Positions 23,201 through 35,616 of a stretch of 64,000 nt of DNA are shown in pieces. The DNA comes from Avena insularis (taxonomy: Eukaryota > Streptophyta > Magnoliopsida > Poales > Poaceae). The position numbers and the translations under genes are program-made. Within the stretch, counting starts at the first letter, position 1, and each line of letters opens with the position of its first letter. A model generated the notes under the pieces. It saw nothing but the letters and a program-made list of their open reading frames with translations. It was not told the DNA's origin and searched no databases. The stretch covers positions 306,443,132 through 306,507,131 of the forward strand of contig CM042689.1 of NCBI GenBank assembly GCA_023614405.1. Reading direction: 5' to 3'.

Positions 23201-25970
23201 CCCCGTGGTCGATGGCGTCGCTGCGTGCGCTGCTCGCCGCTGTGGTCCTCCCTGGCTGTTGTCGTGGTGCAGGGCAAGGTTGTTGACCATGCTCGTCCAT
23301 CTGGTCCAGGTCGATTTGATCCTGGGGCCCTTCTATGGCCAGGGTAGCCGCCCTCCCGAACCCTAGGGTTTGGGGATGGTGCCGCTACCGTCGTCGCTGA
23401 TCCTCCCGTGGTGATATGTGGTGCTCATGCACTGATGTGGCCGCCGTCGTGGCTGGTGCGGTTGCAGCGCCCTCTGGGTGCTCCCCGTGCCGCCGCGAGC
23501 ACGTCGGCCCTTCTGCTTCCTCTTTAGTTTGTCAGCGAGGACCCCGGTAAGTTGCGCCTCTGTGGATCCTAGTTCATCCTATCACCATGAATCTCTCTGT
23601 GTGTATCTAGTGGCTACCCCTGCCTAGTGCTTGTGTTCTGATTAGGGTTCATATCCTAATTAGGGTTCTTGTTCTGATTAGGGTTCATATCCCTCTGTTG
23701 AGCATATATATGATGATTTGGATCTAGTGGTGATAATCCTTGAGCATGATGAATAGTTGTTTGATGTGGATTATTGCTTATAGTTGGCTTTGGTGATGCT
23801 AGTGGCTTGTCAGACTTATTCCAGTGGTAATTTGCTATGATACAAATGTTAGTGCTTCTATGGAATCACTACTTGGAAATGTTGTTGATCTGAGAACTTT
23901 CTACTGTCAAGATGTTTATACTGACAGTAGTTCTGTCAGTAATTGCTTACTGCATTTATAATGGTTGGCTTGTATGATGATATGCAGACTGAATTTAATC
24001 ATTACATGTTAATGACTTTCTGTAGATGTATAGATGGGTTTGATGCTGATTCCTGGCATTTGGTTTCAGGAAAATGATATTTGGTGACTTGCCCCCTTTT
24101 AATTTGTGAAAGCTAAGTAATGATTTGGATTGGCTTATTAGAACTTGTCCTTGTGATACCATCATAGAATGGCACACAAGTAGTTGGGTCCTTACTACTG
24201 AACTTAGCTCTGTCAGTGCTTGAAATTAGTACTGGCAAAGCTAAAATGGAAGCTTCTTTTTAATCACTTTGCCTATGATGTTGGTCTCAGGCATAGGAAC
24301 TAGTTTCCTAATGGCTGTCCCTGATAGAAATGTTCTAGTAGAATTACCAGCTGCTAATTCTTGAGGCATAGTTGGGAAAACAATGGTGTGATAATGGTTT
24401 TGCATGGATCCATAAAGTTTATGTATTCTGAGGTGCTACTCTCTTAAGAGATGTGCCCAGATTTCATAATCTTGCCTTAGGCTATATTGAAATATAAGAC
24501 TTGGCTTTTGTAACCAGGATCAATGATGTTGGTCTGAGATCCTGGTTATACTTGTATGGTTATCTTGTGGTTATGACTTTAATTTTCAAAACCTTCTAGG
24601 CTGGATTCATCCCACTTGGATGAATACTGAGAAGTGAGATATAGAACAACACATGAATCTATTATATTGATATGATAAACAACTCATGTGATGGTTTTAT
24701 ATAACTCACCACAACAGTGGGTTGTTGTTATGGTTGTAACTTATTGATCTGGTGGCTTGATCTGGTCCTTCTCCTATTGATGTTCCTACTTCTTACAGCT
24801 CCTGGAGCTTGTCCTTGATCTTGCTATCCACCTTCTGGTTCCTGGTAGCTTGGCCTTGACCTTGTTATCCACCTGATCCACCCCTCCTTAAGTCACCATC
24901 GATGAGTTCTAAGAGGATCTGGTTGGTGGTTTAGTTTGGCTGGTTTCGCTGTGGCTAGGCTGTTGGTGCTTGATGTGTATGAACAAGAAAATGATGTTGT
25001 GGTGCTTGCCCACGGCTGTCCTGAGCAGTTTTTCTTGTGTGGGCAGTTGTAGATGTGTTGACATCACACACCATGCATTTAGGTGTGTGTGTGCTGCTTG
25101 TGTGCCTGCTGCACCCTTGTGGATATGCTCAGGGAATGAAAGTTACCTTTTTATCTGTTTACCACTTAACTGCTTGATGAAACTTGCCCCTCTCTCTAAT
25201 TAAAATTATTTGACTTGTGGCTTATCGATTATGAAAGATTTATTTCTTTCATATTGGTGAAACTTGCCCCTAATATTTACTTAGTGATGTAAAGTGGAAC
25301 AGTGCACCTCACTGTCACTACTGAGAGTAAAACTATCTTAATCTTTTATTTTCTTTATTTTTGTTTATTCTTTGTTTTGCAGGTACAAGACTTGAAGATT
25401 CAAGATTTAGAATAGGTTTTCTTTTTGATAGAATAATTCTTTTGTAATATTTATTTTATTCTTTTATAATCTTTATTTTATTCTTTTGTAATAAAGATTG
25501 TAATATTACTCAATATATAAATATTATTCCTTTTATCATTTACTATTGTAAAGATTCTTGATTACTTTTATAAGTTACATTTTGTAACTTATTTATTGAA
25601 TAAATATATGAAATGAATATTCATTTTCTTGATTATGTGATATTGTTTAAAGTTTGAGTTACTAAATGTTATTGCTTGATTAAGTAAGATTACTCAAACA
25701 TAATTCTAATTCCTTTTAAATTATAAATCCAACACTCAAGTTTAAATTCAAATTTTATTTCCCAAAACACACTAATCCATAAAGATCATGTCAAAGTTTA
25801 TAACGATCATTCTCCAAGGCTATTCCTAAACTTAAAGAGTGAAAGAAACTTTGATCACTTTAGGTTTTAATTTGGCGAAAAATTTACCCACATTTTTACA
25901 GATGAATGCATGCAATTGCACATATTCCTAAATCTACCCTTCGTTGGTTCATAAATGCTGGAATGTTACA
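20240..25970. mobile_element. Unresolved insert in CACTA transposase; giant-LTR (LARD/gypsy-like) character
   Basis: This stretch separates two parts of the TNP2 DUF4216 region. Candidate borders are TGTAACACACC at 20306 and GGAATGTTACA ending at 25970, a TGTAACA/TGTTACA pair like gypsy LTR ends, but the flanks (AATGG and ACTGA) do not match as a target duplication. The interior holds two different signals. On the minus strand at 21545-21395 an acceptor-like TTGCTTAG is followed by a short acidic frame ending in stop. On the plus strand, a pyrimidine-rich leader at 23150-23200, a strong donor CCG|GTAAGT at 23551 and an acceptor TTTTGCAG|GTACAAG at 25382 frame an 1.8-kb intron-like stretch, with AATAAAG-type signals at about 25492. 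Two nested elements are possible. Confidence 0.45.
22560..23040. other. AT-rich stretch inside the insert
   Basis: Very AT-rich sequence with repeated TATTTATT and ATTTTATTT phrases immediately upstream of the pyrimidine-rich leader. No ORF. It could be the promoter-distal part of an LTR; nothing more can be said. Confidence 0.4.
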
Positions 25971-26864
25971 ACTGAGAAGTACCCCTTCCATTGGGTTAGT
26001 TAAAGTTAGGCCTTCAACCACCTATAGCGGAGCCGACGTCTTTGTTGTTGCTCACCAAGCCTACCAAGTTTATTATTTGCCCTACCCATGCTAGAAAGCG
26101 GAAATCCAGGACTGGGAAGTCTTGTTCCAGGTATCTCCACATGGTAACCTACCGATTCCCTCCGAGGACGATTACAACAACATTAACCCTGTAACGTACG
26201 AGGGAATTTTCTATCAAGAGTAAGAGGACTTCGGGCACTTTGATTAGAACCGGTTGATCTTGAGGACCTTGGGAACGATGTAGAAACTCGAGGTGAGTCA
26301 GTGGTGAATCTACATGACATAAGTATGCTCGAGAAGCTCCATACAGAGAATGACAACGATGATAAGCCTCCACCCTTCGATGAGAATCCAGATTTCTACT
26401 CAAAAGATAGTGATAGTGAGATTGAGAATGAGAATGGGAATGAGAATGATAGTGGGTATTTATTTTTCAATGCATTTTATTTTGTCTTTGTGCTTAATTG
26501 TTTTCTTAATTGCATTATGCCTTTATTCTTTGTGTATACATTTTATTATGTCTTTGTGCTTAACTATTTTATCTTACTTAATGCAGGTGATTAAACAATA
26601 TGAGCAGCGGCAAGGCAACTAGTTCGTCCTTGCTTAATGCGCTGAAGCAGCGCAAGAAAAGAGCTACAGGGAGTGGGAAACAGCCAAATCTCAATCCGCG
26701 TTACCCAGATCTTGCTGCTGCTGGAGGACGACGGGGTCGAGGCTGAGGTCGAGGAGGACGAGGACGAGGTGCCACGGGAGGAGGCGTGGACTTTGACCCA
26801 CCACCCTCTTCTTCTGGCGATGTGGCTCTTGAGTTGTTCCTGACAGAGCAGCCTTTTAGGTACG

Positions 26865-26955
26865 AGAGGGAGGCAGAGTCCAAGAGGGAGGCAGAGTCCA
26901 AGAGGGAGGCGGGGACTGAGCGGGAGGCGGGGACCGAGACGGAGGCGGACACTAG
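26865..26955 (+). repeat. 21-bp tandem repeat in CACTA second gene
   Basis: Four to five degenerate copies of GAGGGAGGCAGAGTCCAA, encoding (R)EAESKREAESKREAGTEREA. It lies in the first exon and has expanded in frame. Confidence 0.75.
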
Positions 26956-27385
26956 CCGCGAGTTGGTGGGGCCGAAGAAATTGCGGAATCGTGGGGAATC
27001 GGGAGTCCCTGAGGAGAAGTTTGAGCCTAGGACCCAGGAGGAGAAAGCCCTTATTATTCCAGATGGCCTTGAGTAAGTGTACTAATTTGGAAATTTAAAA
27101 CATTTTATTTCATGTTGGTCATAAATAATTTGGCATGTGTACTAATATTTATTATTGTGCAGCAATTGGACATTTCCTCTGGGGACCAAGGCCCGCCTTC
27201 CTAACAGCCTTCTTGGAGCTCTGATTAGGAAGTTCTGGCTGGGCTATCACATTTCCCCCGAGGGTGTCAGGAAGCTAGCTACTACTTGGCGGACTACCAG
27301 ACTACCCGTGTCCCGGGCTTTCCGACAGCTGCTGATGTTGTCATCACCAAGTTTTGGGTAAGGCATATTTCTCGAGTTATGTTCA

Positions 27386-29268
27386 TGTAGGAGTTCGTAG
27401 CATGGAAAACAAAAAATTTCTACCGCATGCACACAAACAAGCCAAGATCTATCTACTAGATTGTAGCAACGAGTCGATATAAGCACTCACCCTCGAAGAT
27501 TCCAAAGCGGTTAACGAGAGTAGATTCTCGTGGGTGATGTAGTCGTACACTTGCCGATCTCAAGATCGCGTAGACGATCCTTCCGGCGCTGCGTTCCGGC
27601 AGCGCTTCCGCAGTCGGTCACATGTTCGGTACTCGATGAAGACTTTCCTCTCCCTTGTTCTAGCAGGCAGCGGAGGTTGTAGTTCTCACCTCGTGATTCC
27701 GGCAGCACGACGGCGTGGTGTCGGAAGTAGAGGGAAGATCCCGCAGGGCTTCGCCTAAGCCGGATGCGAGTTATGGTGGATTAGGATTTCTCGAAAATCT
27801 AGGGTTTAGAAATCCGGGAGGAGGAGGAGGTGTCGGCGGCGGCTAGGGCGGCGGCGACGGACCGGCGGCGGCGCGCGGCGGCGGGTCGGCGGCAGCGGGC
27901 TCGGGTGGAGAGGGCTTGGAACTTGTGTTGTGTTGGGGCAGCCCTCCCCCTCTATTTATGAGAGGGGGCAGCCTTGGGAGGGGTGGGTTTGAATCCAAAC
28001 CCAAACCCAAGTTGGATTGAGAGAAGGACTTGTTTCTTCTCCCACTAGGAAACCATTGTTCCAGTTTGACTTTTCAAACTTCCCGTTTGACTTTCAATTT
28101 AGAGCTTTATTTCTCTCTTTCATATGCCAACACCAAGTGACCTTGGACATGATCCAATCATTCCACATACCCATGACACATTCATGGACCATTCTCCTTC
28201 CGGACCGGTGAACCTTCTAGGCCCTTCTAGAACCTCTCCGATGAAATCATCGGAAACTTTCCCAAACTCCGAAATAGGACTTTCCTTATATGAATCTTAT
28301 TCTCCGAACCATTCCGGATCTCCTCGTGATATCCCGGATCCCATCCGAGACTCCGAACAACATTCGGTATTCCTACTAACATTCCATATCTACTAAACAA
28401 CATCGAATCCTTAAGTGTGTCTCCCTACAGTTCGTGAATTATGCGGACATGATCGAGACACTTCTCCGATCAATAACCAATAGAGGAATCTGGAAATTCA
28501 TATGGCTCCCACATATTTCAACGATTACTTTGCGATCGAATGAACCACTTACATACGATACCAATTTCCCTTTGTCTCACGATAGTTTACTTATTCGAGG
28601 CTTTGATCGTCAGTATCTCTGCATACCTAGTTCAACCTCGTTACCGATAAGTACTCTTTTCTCATTCCCGTCATATGTGATCCCTTGTGAGCTAGTCACA
28701 TGATTGCAAGCTAATTGGATGACATTCCACCGATATGGGCCCAGAGTATATATATCCGTCATATGGATGGACAAATCCCACTCTTGATCCATGTGCCTCA
28801 ACCCATACTTTCTGAACACTCAATGCCACCTTTATAGCCACCCAGTTATGGTGTGGTGTTTTATGTCATCAAAGCATCCTTCCGGTGATGGTGATTAGCA
28901 TGATCTCATGGTCGAAGGAATTAGGTTACTATGTATCAGAAAGCTTATAGCAAACGAACTATTAAAATGACTTGACCTTTATGCTACGCTTATCTATAGG
29001 AGTATGTCCATCATACCATTCTCCTAATGATATGATCTTGTTATTAACAACATCTCAATGTTCATGATCGAGAAACCACGATCATCTATTAATCAATAAG
29101 CTAGTATTATAAAGAGGCTTTACCAGGGACTCTAATTTAGTTTACAAATCACACAAGTATTAATGTTTCCTGTTAATACTATTATAGCATGAATGTAAAC
29201 ATTTATCATAAACACAAAGATATAATAATAACTGCTTTTATTATTGCCTCTAGGGCATATCTCCAACA
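27386..29268 (-). repeat. 3' LTR of Angela-type element 2 (1883 bp)
   Basis: Starts TGTAGGAGTTCGTAGC and ends TATCTCCAACA. Its partner at 32356 is 1882 bp. Most of the sequence agrees closely with the partner, except in the GC-rich patches near 27580-27720 and 27850-27900. Confidence 0.9.
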
Positions 29269-29500
29269 GTCTCCCACTTGCACTAGAGTCAACTAATCTA
29301 GATTACATGGTAATATACCGAACACCCATGGAGGTTTGGTGCTGGTCATGTTTTGCCCTCGGGAGAGGTTTAGTCAACAGATCCGCCACATTCAGATTTG
29401 TGTATACTTTGCAAATATTTATGTCACCATCTTGGACATGCTCTCGAATAGCGTGAAAACGTAGCTTGATGTGCTTCAGCTTATTGTGTGACCTTGGTTC

Positions 29501-29875
29501 TTATGCATTGGCTATGGCGCCCATGTTATCACAGTAGATAGACATTGAGTCCAGCGCACTTGGAACCACACCGAGCTCTATAATGAACTCCTTCATCCAT
29601 ATCGCCTCTTGTGAAGCCTCCGAAGCAGCTATGTATTCCGATTCAGTTGAAGATCTCGCCACAACGCTTTGCTTTGCACTCCTCCAGCTAACTGCTGCAT
29701 CATTCAAAGTAAATACGTATCCAGATTGAGATTTAGAATCATCCGGATCGGTGTTCCAACTAGCATCGGTGTAAACATTAACAACGAGCTGTTCATCACC
29801 TCCATAAGAAAGAACCATATCCTTAGTTCTTCTCAAGTACTTAAGGATGTTTTTGACCGTTGTCCAATGATCCAC
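29501..29875 (-). pseudogene. RNase H fragment of Angela-type element 2
   Basis: Reads DHWTTVKNILKYLRRTKD, then SSTESEYIAASEASQEAIWM and IYCDNMGAIANA, as in copia RNase H. It is cut at about 29894, where sequence homologous to 9700 is replaced by unrelated DNA, and it ends early at a TAA where element 1 continues. Confidence 0.85.
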
Positions 29876-29894
29876 TCCTGGATCACTTTGATAT

Positions 29895-31852
29895 CAAAAG
29901 TCCTCCCTTATTCTCCGGTGAATCTCACTCCAATGGGATCGATCCACGCTTCCACTATCGGTGCACTTGTCGGTGGCAACCGGAACCTCTCACAAGGTTG
30001 GGGCACTTCTCCACAACTTAATTGGAGGCTCCCAACAAACGCCACAAAAGGCTACAATGCCACCAAGGCCACAAACCGTCTAGGGTTCCAAGAACCCAAG
30101 AGGGACAAGCTCCAATGAGTAACTCAAACCAAATCCTCCGAGGAGAACACAAACCGATGCACCAAATGCAAATGGCAAGAACACCACAAAGGTGTTCAAA
30201 TCCTTCTCTCCCAAATTCCACCAAAGCTACAAAAGCTTATGGGGGAATAAGAGAGGAAGAACAATGGAGGAAATCCACAAAAGACTCCAAGATCTAGATC
30301 CCAATATGTTCCCCTCACTTAGAGGAGAGATTGATTGGTGGGATTGTAGATCTAGATCTCCTCTTTCAAATCCCTCAAGAATATGCAAGAATCATAGGAG
30401 GGATTGAGATAAAGCAAGCTCAAGAAGGTCACTAATGGAGGGGAAAACTTGCAAGAATGGTTAAGGAACCATTGGGGAAGAAGGCCCCTTATATAGGTCC
30501 CTCCAAAATCCAACCGTTGCAGCCCAAAAACGCGATTCCCGGTACTACCGGAATTTTTCCCGGTACTACCGGACTTTCCCGGCACTACCGGACATTCCTG
30601 GGGTTCCTGGGGCTCCAAACGCATTTTTTCTCTTCGCTCCCCGGTACCAAAATGCGGTACTACCGGTCCCCTGTACTACCGGATCCTGGTCCGGTACTAC
30701 CGGTCATCACAAAACGAAAACAACCATAACTTTTGTATTCGGACTCCGATTTCGATGATCTTGGGCTCGTTTCGAAGAGGACAACAACCTATACAAGATC
30801 ATGCAAAGAAACATCATAGTCCAGTAAGGTAGGATAGATCCAAATGACGAATTAAAAAACCTTCTGCCGCGCTAGGTACTAAAATGCGGTACTACCGCTT
30901 TTTGGTACCTAGCCCGGCAGTGGCTTTTGGAAACTTGTCAAAAACCTTCTGCCGTGCTTGGTACTAAAATGTGGTATTACCGTATTTTGGTACCTAGGAG
31001 GGCAGTGGCATTTGACAACTTGCCAAAACCTACTGCCGCGCCAGGTACTAAAATGCGGTACTACCGCATTTTGGTACCTAGGAAAATTCAAATCTCTATA
31101 ACTTTTGACTGGTAACTCCGATTGACCCGATTCCAATTGCGTTGGAAAAAGGACGACATGAGCTACCCTATGAAAGGTGAAAATATTGGTTATCACCAAG
31201 TGAGAATGTATCATGTATAATAATGTGAGATACCTCACTTGGTGAGAAACCGAAAAGCCGCCAAGATCAAAGTCGCAACAAGATACAAACGGAAGATTCG
31301 ATTTTGATGAACAAGAGCTTGTTATGGAGATTACCACAAGCTCTATATCCTCACATGGATAAGACCAAATAACAACCAAATATGATGATGCAAATATGCA
31401 AAGGTTTGAGCTCTCTCCGAGCAAGTGAGCAGGTTACTCATTCGAGAGCCCCTCTTGATAGTACGGCTATCTATCCTAAACCCGGTCTCCTACTAACAAT
31501 ATGAGACCGGCAAAAGGGAAAACCTATCAAGAATATACCTTTGCCTTGAGCATTCCACTTGAGCTTGATGTAAACGATCTTGCCCTTCTCAAGATGTAAC
31601 GCCTTTCTTAATTCCTCATCATCGATCCATGATCACCGAGAATGGCAAGCATCAAACATGAGATCTTCTATAGATGGTGCATTTTGAGCTTGCACAACAC
31701 ATATTCTTCTCATTTCATCGACCTTGAAGCCAACACATGCTCCAAGCGATGCTAATGGACAAATCCTACAAGTATAACTTAATACACACATTAGTCCATA
31801 AAGATTGTCATTAATTACCAAAACCACACATGGGGGCCCACATGTTCTTTCA
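29895..31852 (-). mobile_element. Sirevirus-type LTR fragment inside Angela-type element 2
   Basis: Read on the minus strand the piece begins at 31852 with TGAAAGAACATGTGGG and then GTGTGGTTTTGGTAATTA, the usual start of Maximus-type Sirevirus LTRs in grasses. It contains a minus-strand TATATAAGG box near 30490 and many CCGGTACTACCGG-type units at 30537-30706. The other end at 29895 has no TG/CA border or target duplication, so it is truncated or joined by recombination at the site where Angela gag-pol was deleted. No coding sequence. Confidence 0.65.
30875..31078. repeat. Three hairpin units in tandem, about 85 bp apart
   Basis: Near-identical palindromes lie at 30875-30909, 30960-30994 and 31044-31078. 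Each is built as GGTACTAAAATGCGG, a short TACTA loop, and CCGCATTTTGGTACC. The linker CTTCTGCCG(C/T)GC also repeats, so the whole 85-bp unit is tandemly triplicated within the Sirevirus-type LTR piece. Confidence 0.8.
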
Positions 31853-32341
31853 GCAGGTCTTAACGGAATTTAAAGGACAACCATATGGTTCCTGTCGGTT
31901 GCCCTTACAATAAGGAACATTGCATACATCATTTATAATCACAATCATGGCCATATCACATCATAGCACACCCCTGCAAAACAAAGTTAGACGCCTCTAA
32001 TTTTCTTTGCATATTTTACGTGGTTTGGGGCTTTCGATAAGTGTCGTTCTAACTTACGAACAAGAACCACAATGTTGATGCTTGAACTATCAAGTGCCCG
32101 TTGTAAATTGAATCTATACTATGATGGGAGAGACAGACACCAGCAAAGCCACTTATGCAATACAAGTTGCATGTTGAGCGTGGAGCAAGTCTCATGAACG
32201 ATGCCATGTAAGGTTAGCCCGGGCCGCTTCATCCCATCATACCGCAAGATGCAAAGTATACAAAAAGCAATTGATAATAAAAGCACCACCGCCCACAATG
32301 ACCATTGTGTTCTATCGTGCAACAGATCTACATATAGACAC

Positions 32342-32354
32342 GGCTCTGATACCA
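32342..32354 (-). other. Primer-binding site of Angela-type element 2
   Basis: Minus strand TGGTATCAGAGCC next to the LTR end at 32356, complementary to initiator tRNA-Met. Confidence 0.8.
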
Positions 32355-32355
32355 C

Positions 32356-34237
32356 TGTAGGGGTTCGTAGCATGGAAAACAAAAAAATTCTACCGCATGC
32401 ACACAAACAAGCCAAGATCTATCTACTAGATGGTAGCAACGAGTCGATAGAAGCACTCACCCTCGAAGATTCCAAAGCGGTTAACGAGAGCAGATTCTCG
32501 TGGGTGATGTAGTCATACACTTGCCGATCTCAAGATCGCGTAGACGATCCTTTAAATGCTGCGTTAAACAGCGCTTCCACATCGGTCACATGTTCCCAGA
32601 TTTTCGATGAAGACCTTCCTCTCCCTTGTTCCAGCGTGAGGTTGTAGTTCCCCTCGTGATTACGGCGGCCTGACGTGGTGTAGGAAGTAGAGGGAAGATC
32701 CCGCAGGGATTTGCCTAAGCCGGATGCGAGTTATGGTGGATTAGGGTTTCCCGGAAATCTAGGGTTTAGAAATCCGGGAGGAGGAGGAGGTGTCGGCGGC
32801 GGATAGGGTGGCGGCGACGGACCGGCCAGTGCTACGCCATGTGAGGCGGTGCGTGGCGGCCTTGTGTGGCAGGCTCGGGTGGAGAGGGCTTGGAACTTGT
32901 GTTGTGTTGGGGCAGCCCCCCCTCTATTTATGAGAGGGGCAGCCTTGGGAGGGGTGGGTTTGAATCCAAACCCAAACCCAAGTTGGATTGAGAGAAGGAC
33001 TTGTTTCTTCTCCCACTAAGAAACCGTTGTTCTAGTTTGACTTTTCAAACTTCCCATTTGACTTTCAATTTAGAGCTTTATTTCTCTCTTGCATATGCCA
33101 ACACCAAGTGACCTTGGACATGATCCAATCATTACACATACCCATGACACATTCATGGACCATTCTCCTTCCGGACCGGTGAACCTTCTAGCCCTTCTGG
33201 AACCTCTCCGATGAAATCATCGGAAACTTTCCCGAACTCCGAAATAGGACATCCTTATATGAATCTTATTCTCTGGACCATTCCGGATCTCCTCGTGATA
33301 TCCCGGATCCCATCCGAGACTCCGAACAACATTCGGTATCCCTACTAACATTCCATATCTACTAAACAACATTGAATCCTTAAGTGTGTCTCCCTACGGT
33401 TTGTGAATTATGCGGACATGATCGAGACACTTCTCCGATCAATAACCAATAGAGGAATCTGGAAATTCATATGGCTCCCACATATTTCAATGATTACTTT
33501 GCGATCTAATGAACCACTTACATACGATACCAATTTCCCTTTGTCTCACGATAGTTTACTTATTCGAGGTTTTGATCGTCGGTATCTCTGCATACCTAGT
33601 TCAACCTCGTTACCGATAAGTACTCTTTTCTCGTTCCCGTGATATGTGATCCCTTGTGAGCCAGTCACATGCTTGCAAGCTAATTGGATGACATTCCACC
33701 GAGAGGGCCCAGAGTATATCTATCCATCATATGGATGGACAAATCCCACTCTTGATCCATGTGCCTCAACCCATACTTTCCGAACACTCAATGCCACCTT
33801 TATAGCCACCCGATTCACGGTGTGGTGTTTGATGTCATCAAAGCATCCTTCCAGTGATGGTGATTAGCATGATCTCATGGTCGAAGGAATTAGGTTACTA
33901 TGTATCAGAAAGCTTATAGCAAACGAACTATTAAAATGACTTGATCTTTATGCTACGCTTATCTATAGGAGTATGTCCATCATACCATTCTTCTAATGAC
34001 ATGATCTTGTTATTAACAACATCTCAATGTTCATGATCGAGAAACCACGATCATCTATTAATCAACAAGCTAGTATTATAAAGAGACTTTACCAGGGACT
34101 CTAATTTAGTTTACAAATCACACAAGTATTGATGTTTCCTGTTAATACTATTATAGCATGAATGTAAACATTTATCATAAACACAAAGATATAATAATAA
34201 CTGCTTTTATTATTGCCTCTAGGGCATATCTAAAAAA
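32356..34237 (-). repeat. 5' LTR of Angela-type element 2 (1882 bp)
   Basis: Starts TGTAGGGGTTCGTAGC. The terminal CTCCAACA has become CTAAAAAA at 34230-34237, identified as the end by the target duplication GTTCA directly after it. Confidence 0.9.
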
Positions 34238-35616
34238 GTTCATACTTGATGACCCCACCGTGCTAACTCATGACTCTTACAATTGTTTTTTGTTCATGAT
34301 TGAAGTGTTTTTACCGTGTGGCTGAGGAGGACCAGGAGAAGGCGAACAGGACTTTGCTTGGGGCTTGTGTGAAGTTGACACCCCAGGTGTGGTACAACCA
34401 GAAGGTCACGGCCGCTAGCCATACGAAATGACAGGCGTGAGGGTCAGGAAGGAAGACATTGTCGGTAGGAACCCTAATCCCGAATACTCGATGACGCCAG
34501 AAGAGTACATGTCGGTGAGTAAAATGTCAATGAGATTCTACATTGCTGCTAAGTTGCCATTGCATTTTCTGGAGTTGAGTAATGCATTTTTAGGTTATCC
34601 CCGATTGGGCCGAGCCGCATCGACTCGCATGGGCGGAGCTGGTTAGGATGAGGTGGCTTAGAGAAGACGAGGAGTTTGCAGCCTTGTCGAGGCGGAACAC
34701 GGAGAACCGAGGCGATGGTGGAACACACTGCGTGGGAAACCACAACTTTGACCGCTTCAAGGGGAAGGTGGTACGTATATACATGGAACCACATGCGTGT
34801 ATTTCTCGTCATGTTCATACTTCATATGCATAATATTTCTTTTCGCGATGCAGGTGGCCGAGGCACAACCCGGGGAGGTGATTCATGACGTCGCCGTCTA
34901 TGAGATGATGCGGCAAAAGAAGACCAATTACTCGGAGCCTCAGCCCTCGTTGCCCGTGTACTTTGGCACTGCAAATAATGACTTGGGGAACTACAACACG
35001 ATGGTGAAGGCTCATCACCCCATGTGGATGATCCCATTCACGCGGAGATCGACGAGGAGTCGTTGGTCCTGTCGGGGCACGGATTGCAGCATGGATGTCT
35101 CAAGATTCTGAATAAGAAGGTCAATCCTACCCTTATCACGAGCTTCAGCCGTCTCAAGGCTACCCACCCCGCCGACGGCCCCCCTATCCCGCCTCGTGGC
35201 CAGCCTCGTCGATCCACCTCCAGCTCTGATGTAAGTTTTACTCGTTTGCATCATCTTTATGACTTTTGCTCCTGCATGGCTAACCGCTGACGAGATTCCT
35301 TGTATTTGAAATTGTAGTCTGAGTTAGACGCGGCTACGATGCCGCTCATGATGAATATCAGGTGGCCTTTCGGCAGCATCAGGAGGCGAATGCGACCTAC
35401 ATGCAATACATAAATGTAAGTCTGAACCTTTATTTTTGCAAAATATACAAGTCCCACTTCCCCTAGTTTGTTGTATTATGGCCTGACATCTAAACTATCT
35501 TGCAGGCCATGTTGGTGAATATTCAAACTGGACAGAATACAGATTTAGGGCCCGTGCCTCCCATGCCAGGTCCGGCGCAATTTTTGCCATTGAGGGACAG
35601 CTTCGCTAGGACATAC

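Larger units (their letters stand above)
17113..26452 (+). pseudogene. CACTA TNP2-type transposase, degraded and split by an insert
   Basis: ATG at 17113 (MADNGWMYSGRISATNKTDD) opens the Transpos_assoc domain with its CARCTKCHRQGK zinc-like motif. In-frame stops occur at 17242 and 17386. The core Transposase_21 domain at 17425-18900 carries IATDGFNPYGMS, QPIVDDL and NIDVMHTEKNV, the acidic positions expected of the DDE/D catalytic centre, plus GWCTAGKWPCPVC; a TGA interrupts it at 18376. DUF4218 follows (VIEKLQV, stop at 19255, then a frameshift near 19340). Introns are readable: donor after 19701, acceptor before 19794, acceptor before 20010 and donor after 20159. The DUF4216 part resumes at 25971 (DVFVVAHQAYQVYYLPYPC, then a stop). 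An acidic tail ends near 26452. It would bind CACTA ends and cut and join them; this copy cannot. Confidence 0.85.
27386..34237 (-). mobile_element. Angela/BARE-type element 2, internally deleted, inserted in CACTA intron
   Basis: Two LTRs (27386-29268 and 32356-34237) in minus orientation with a 5-bp target duplication GTTCA at 27381-27385 and 34238-34242. The interior is only about 3.1 kb: a polypurine tract at 29269-29283, an RNase H fragment to about 29894, a foreign Sirevirus-type LTR piece, then Angela leader and a primer-binding site at 32342-32354. Nearly all of gag, protease, integrase and RT is missing. It lies in the intron after 27357 of the CACTA second gene. Confidence 0.92.

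Noticed and set aside
20306..25970. Clean solo LTR with TGTAACA/TGTTACA ends
   Set aside because: As a firm call it fails: the 5-bp flanks AATGG and ACTGA do not match and the interior has signals on both strands. Kept only as an unresolved insert.
26419..26452. GA-rich GAGAATGAGAATGGGAATGAGAATG repeat as microsatellite
   Set aside because: It is the coding sequence for the acidic Glu/Asn tail of the CACTA transposase; short and not remarkable.
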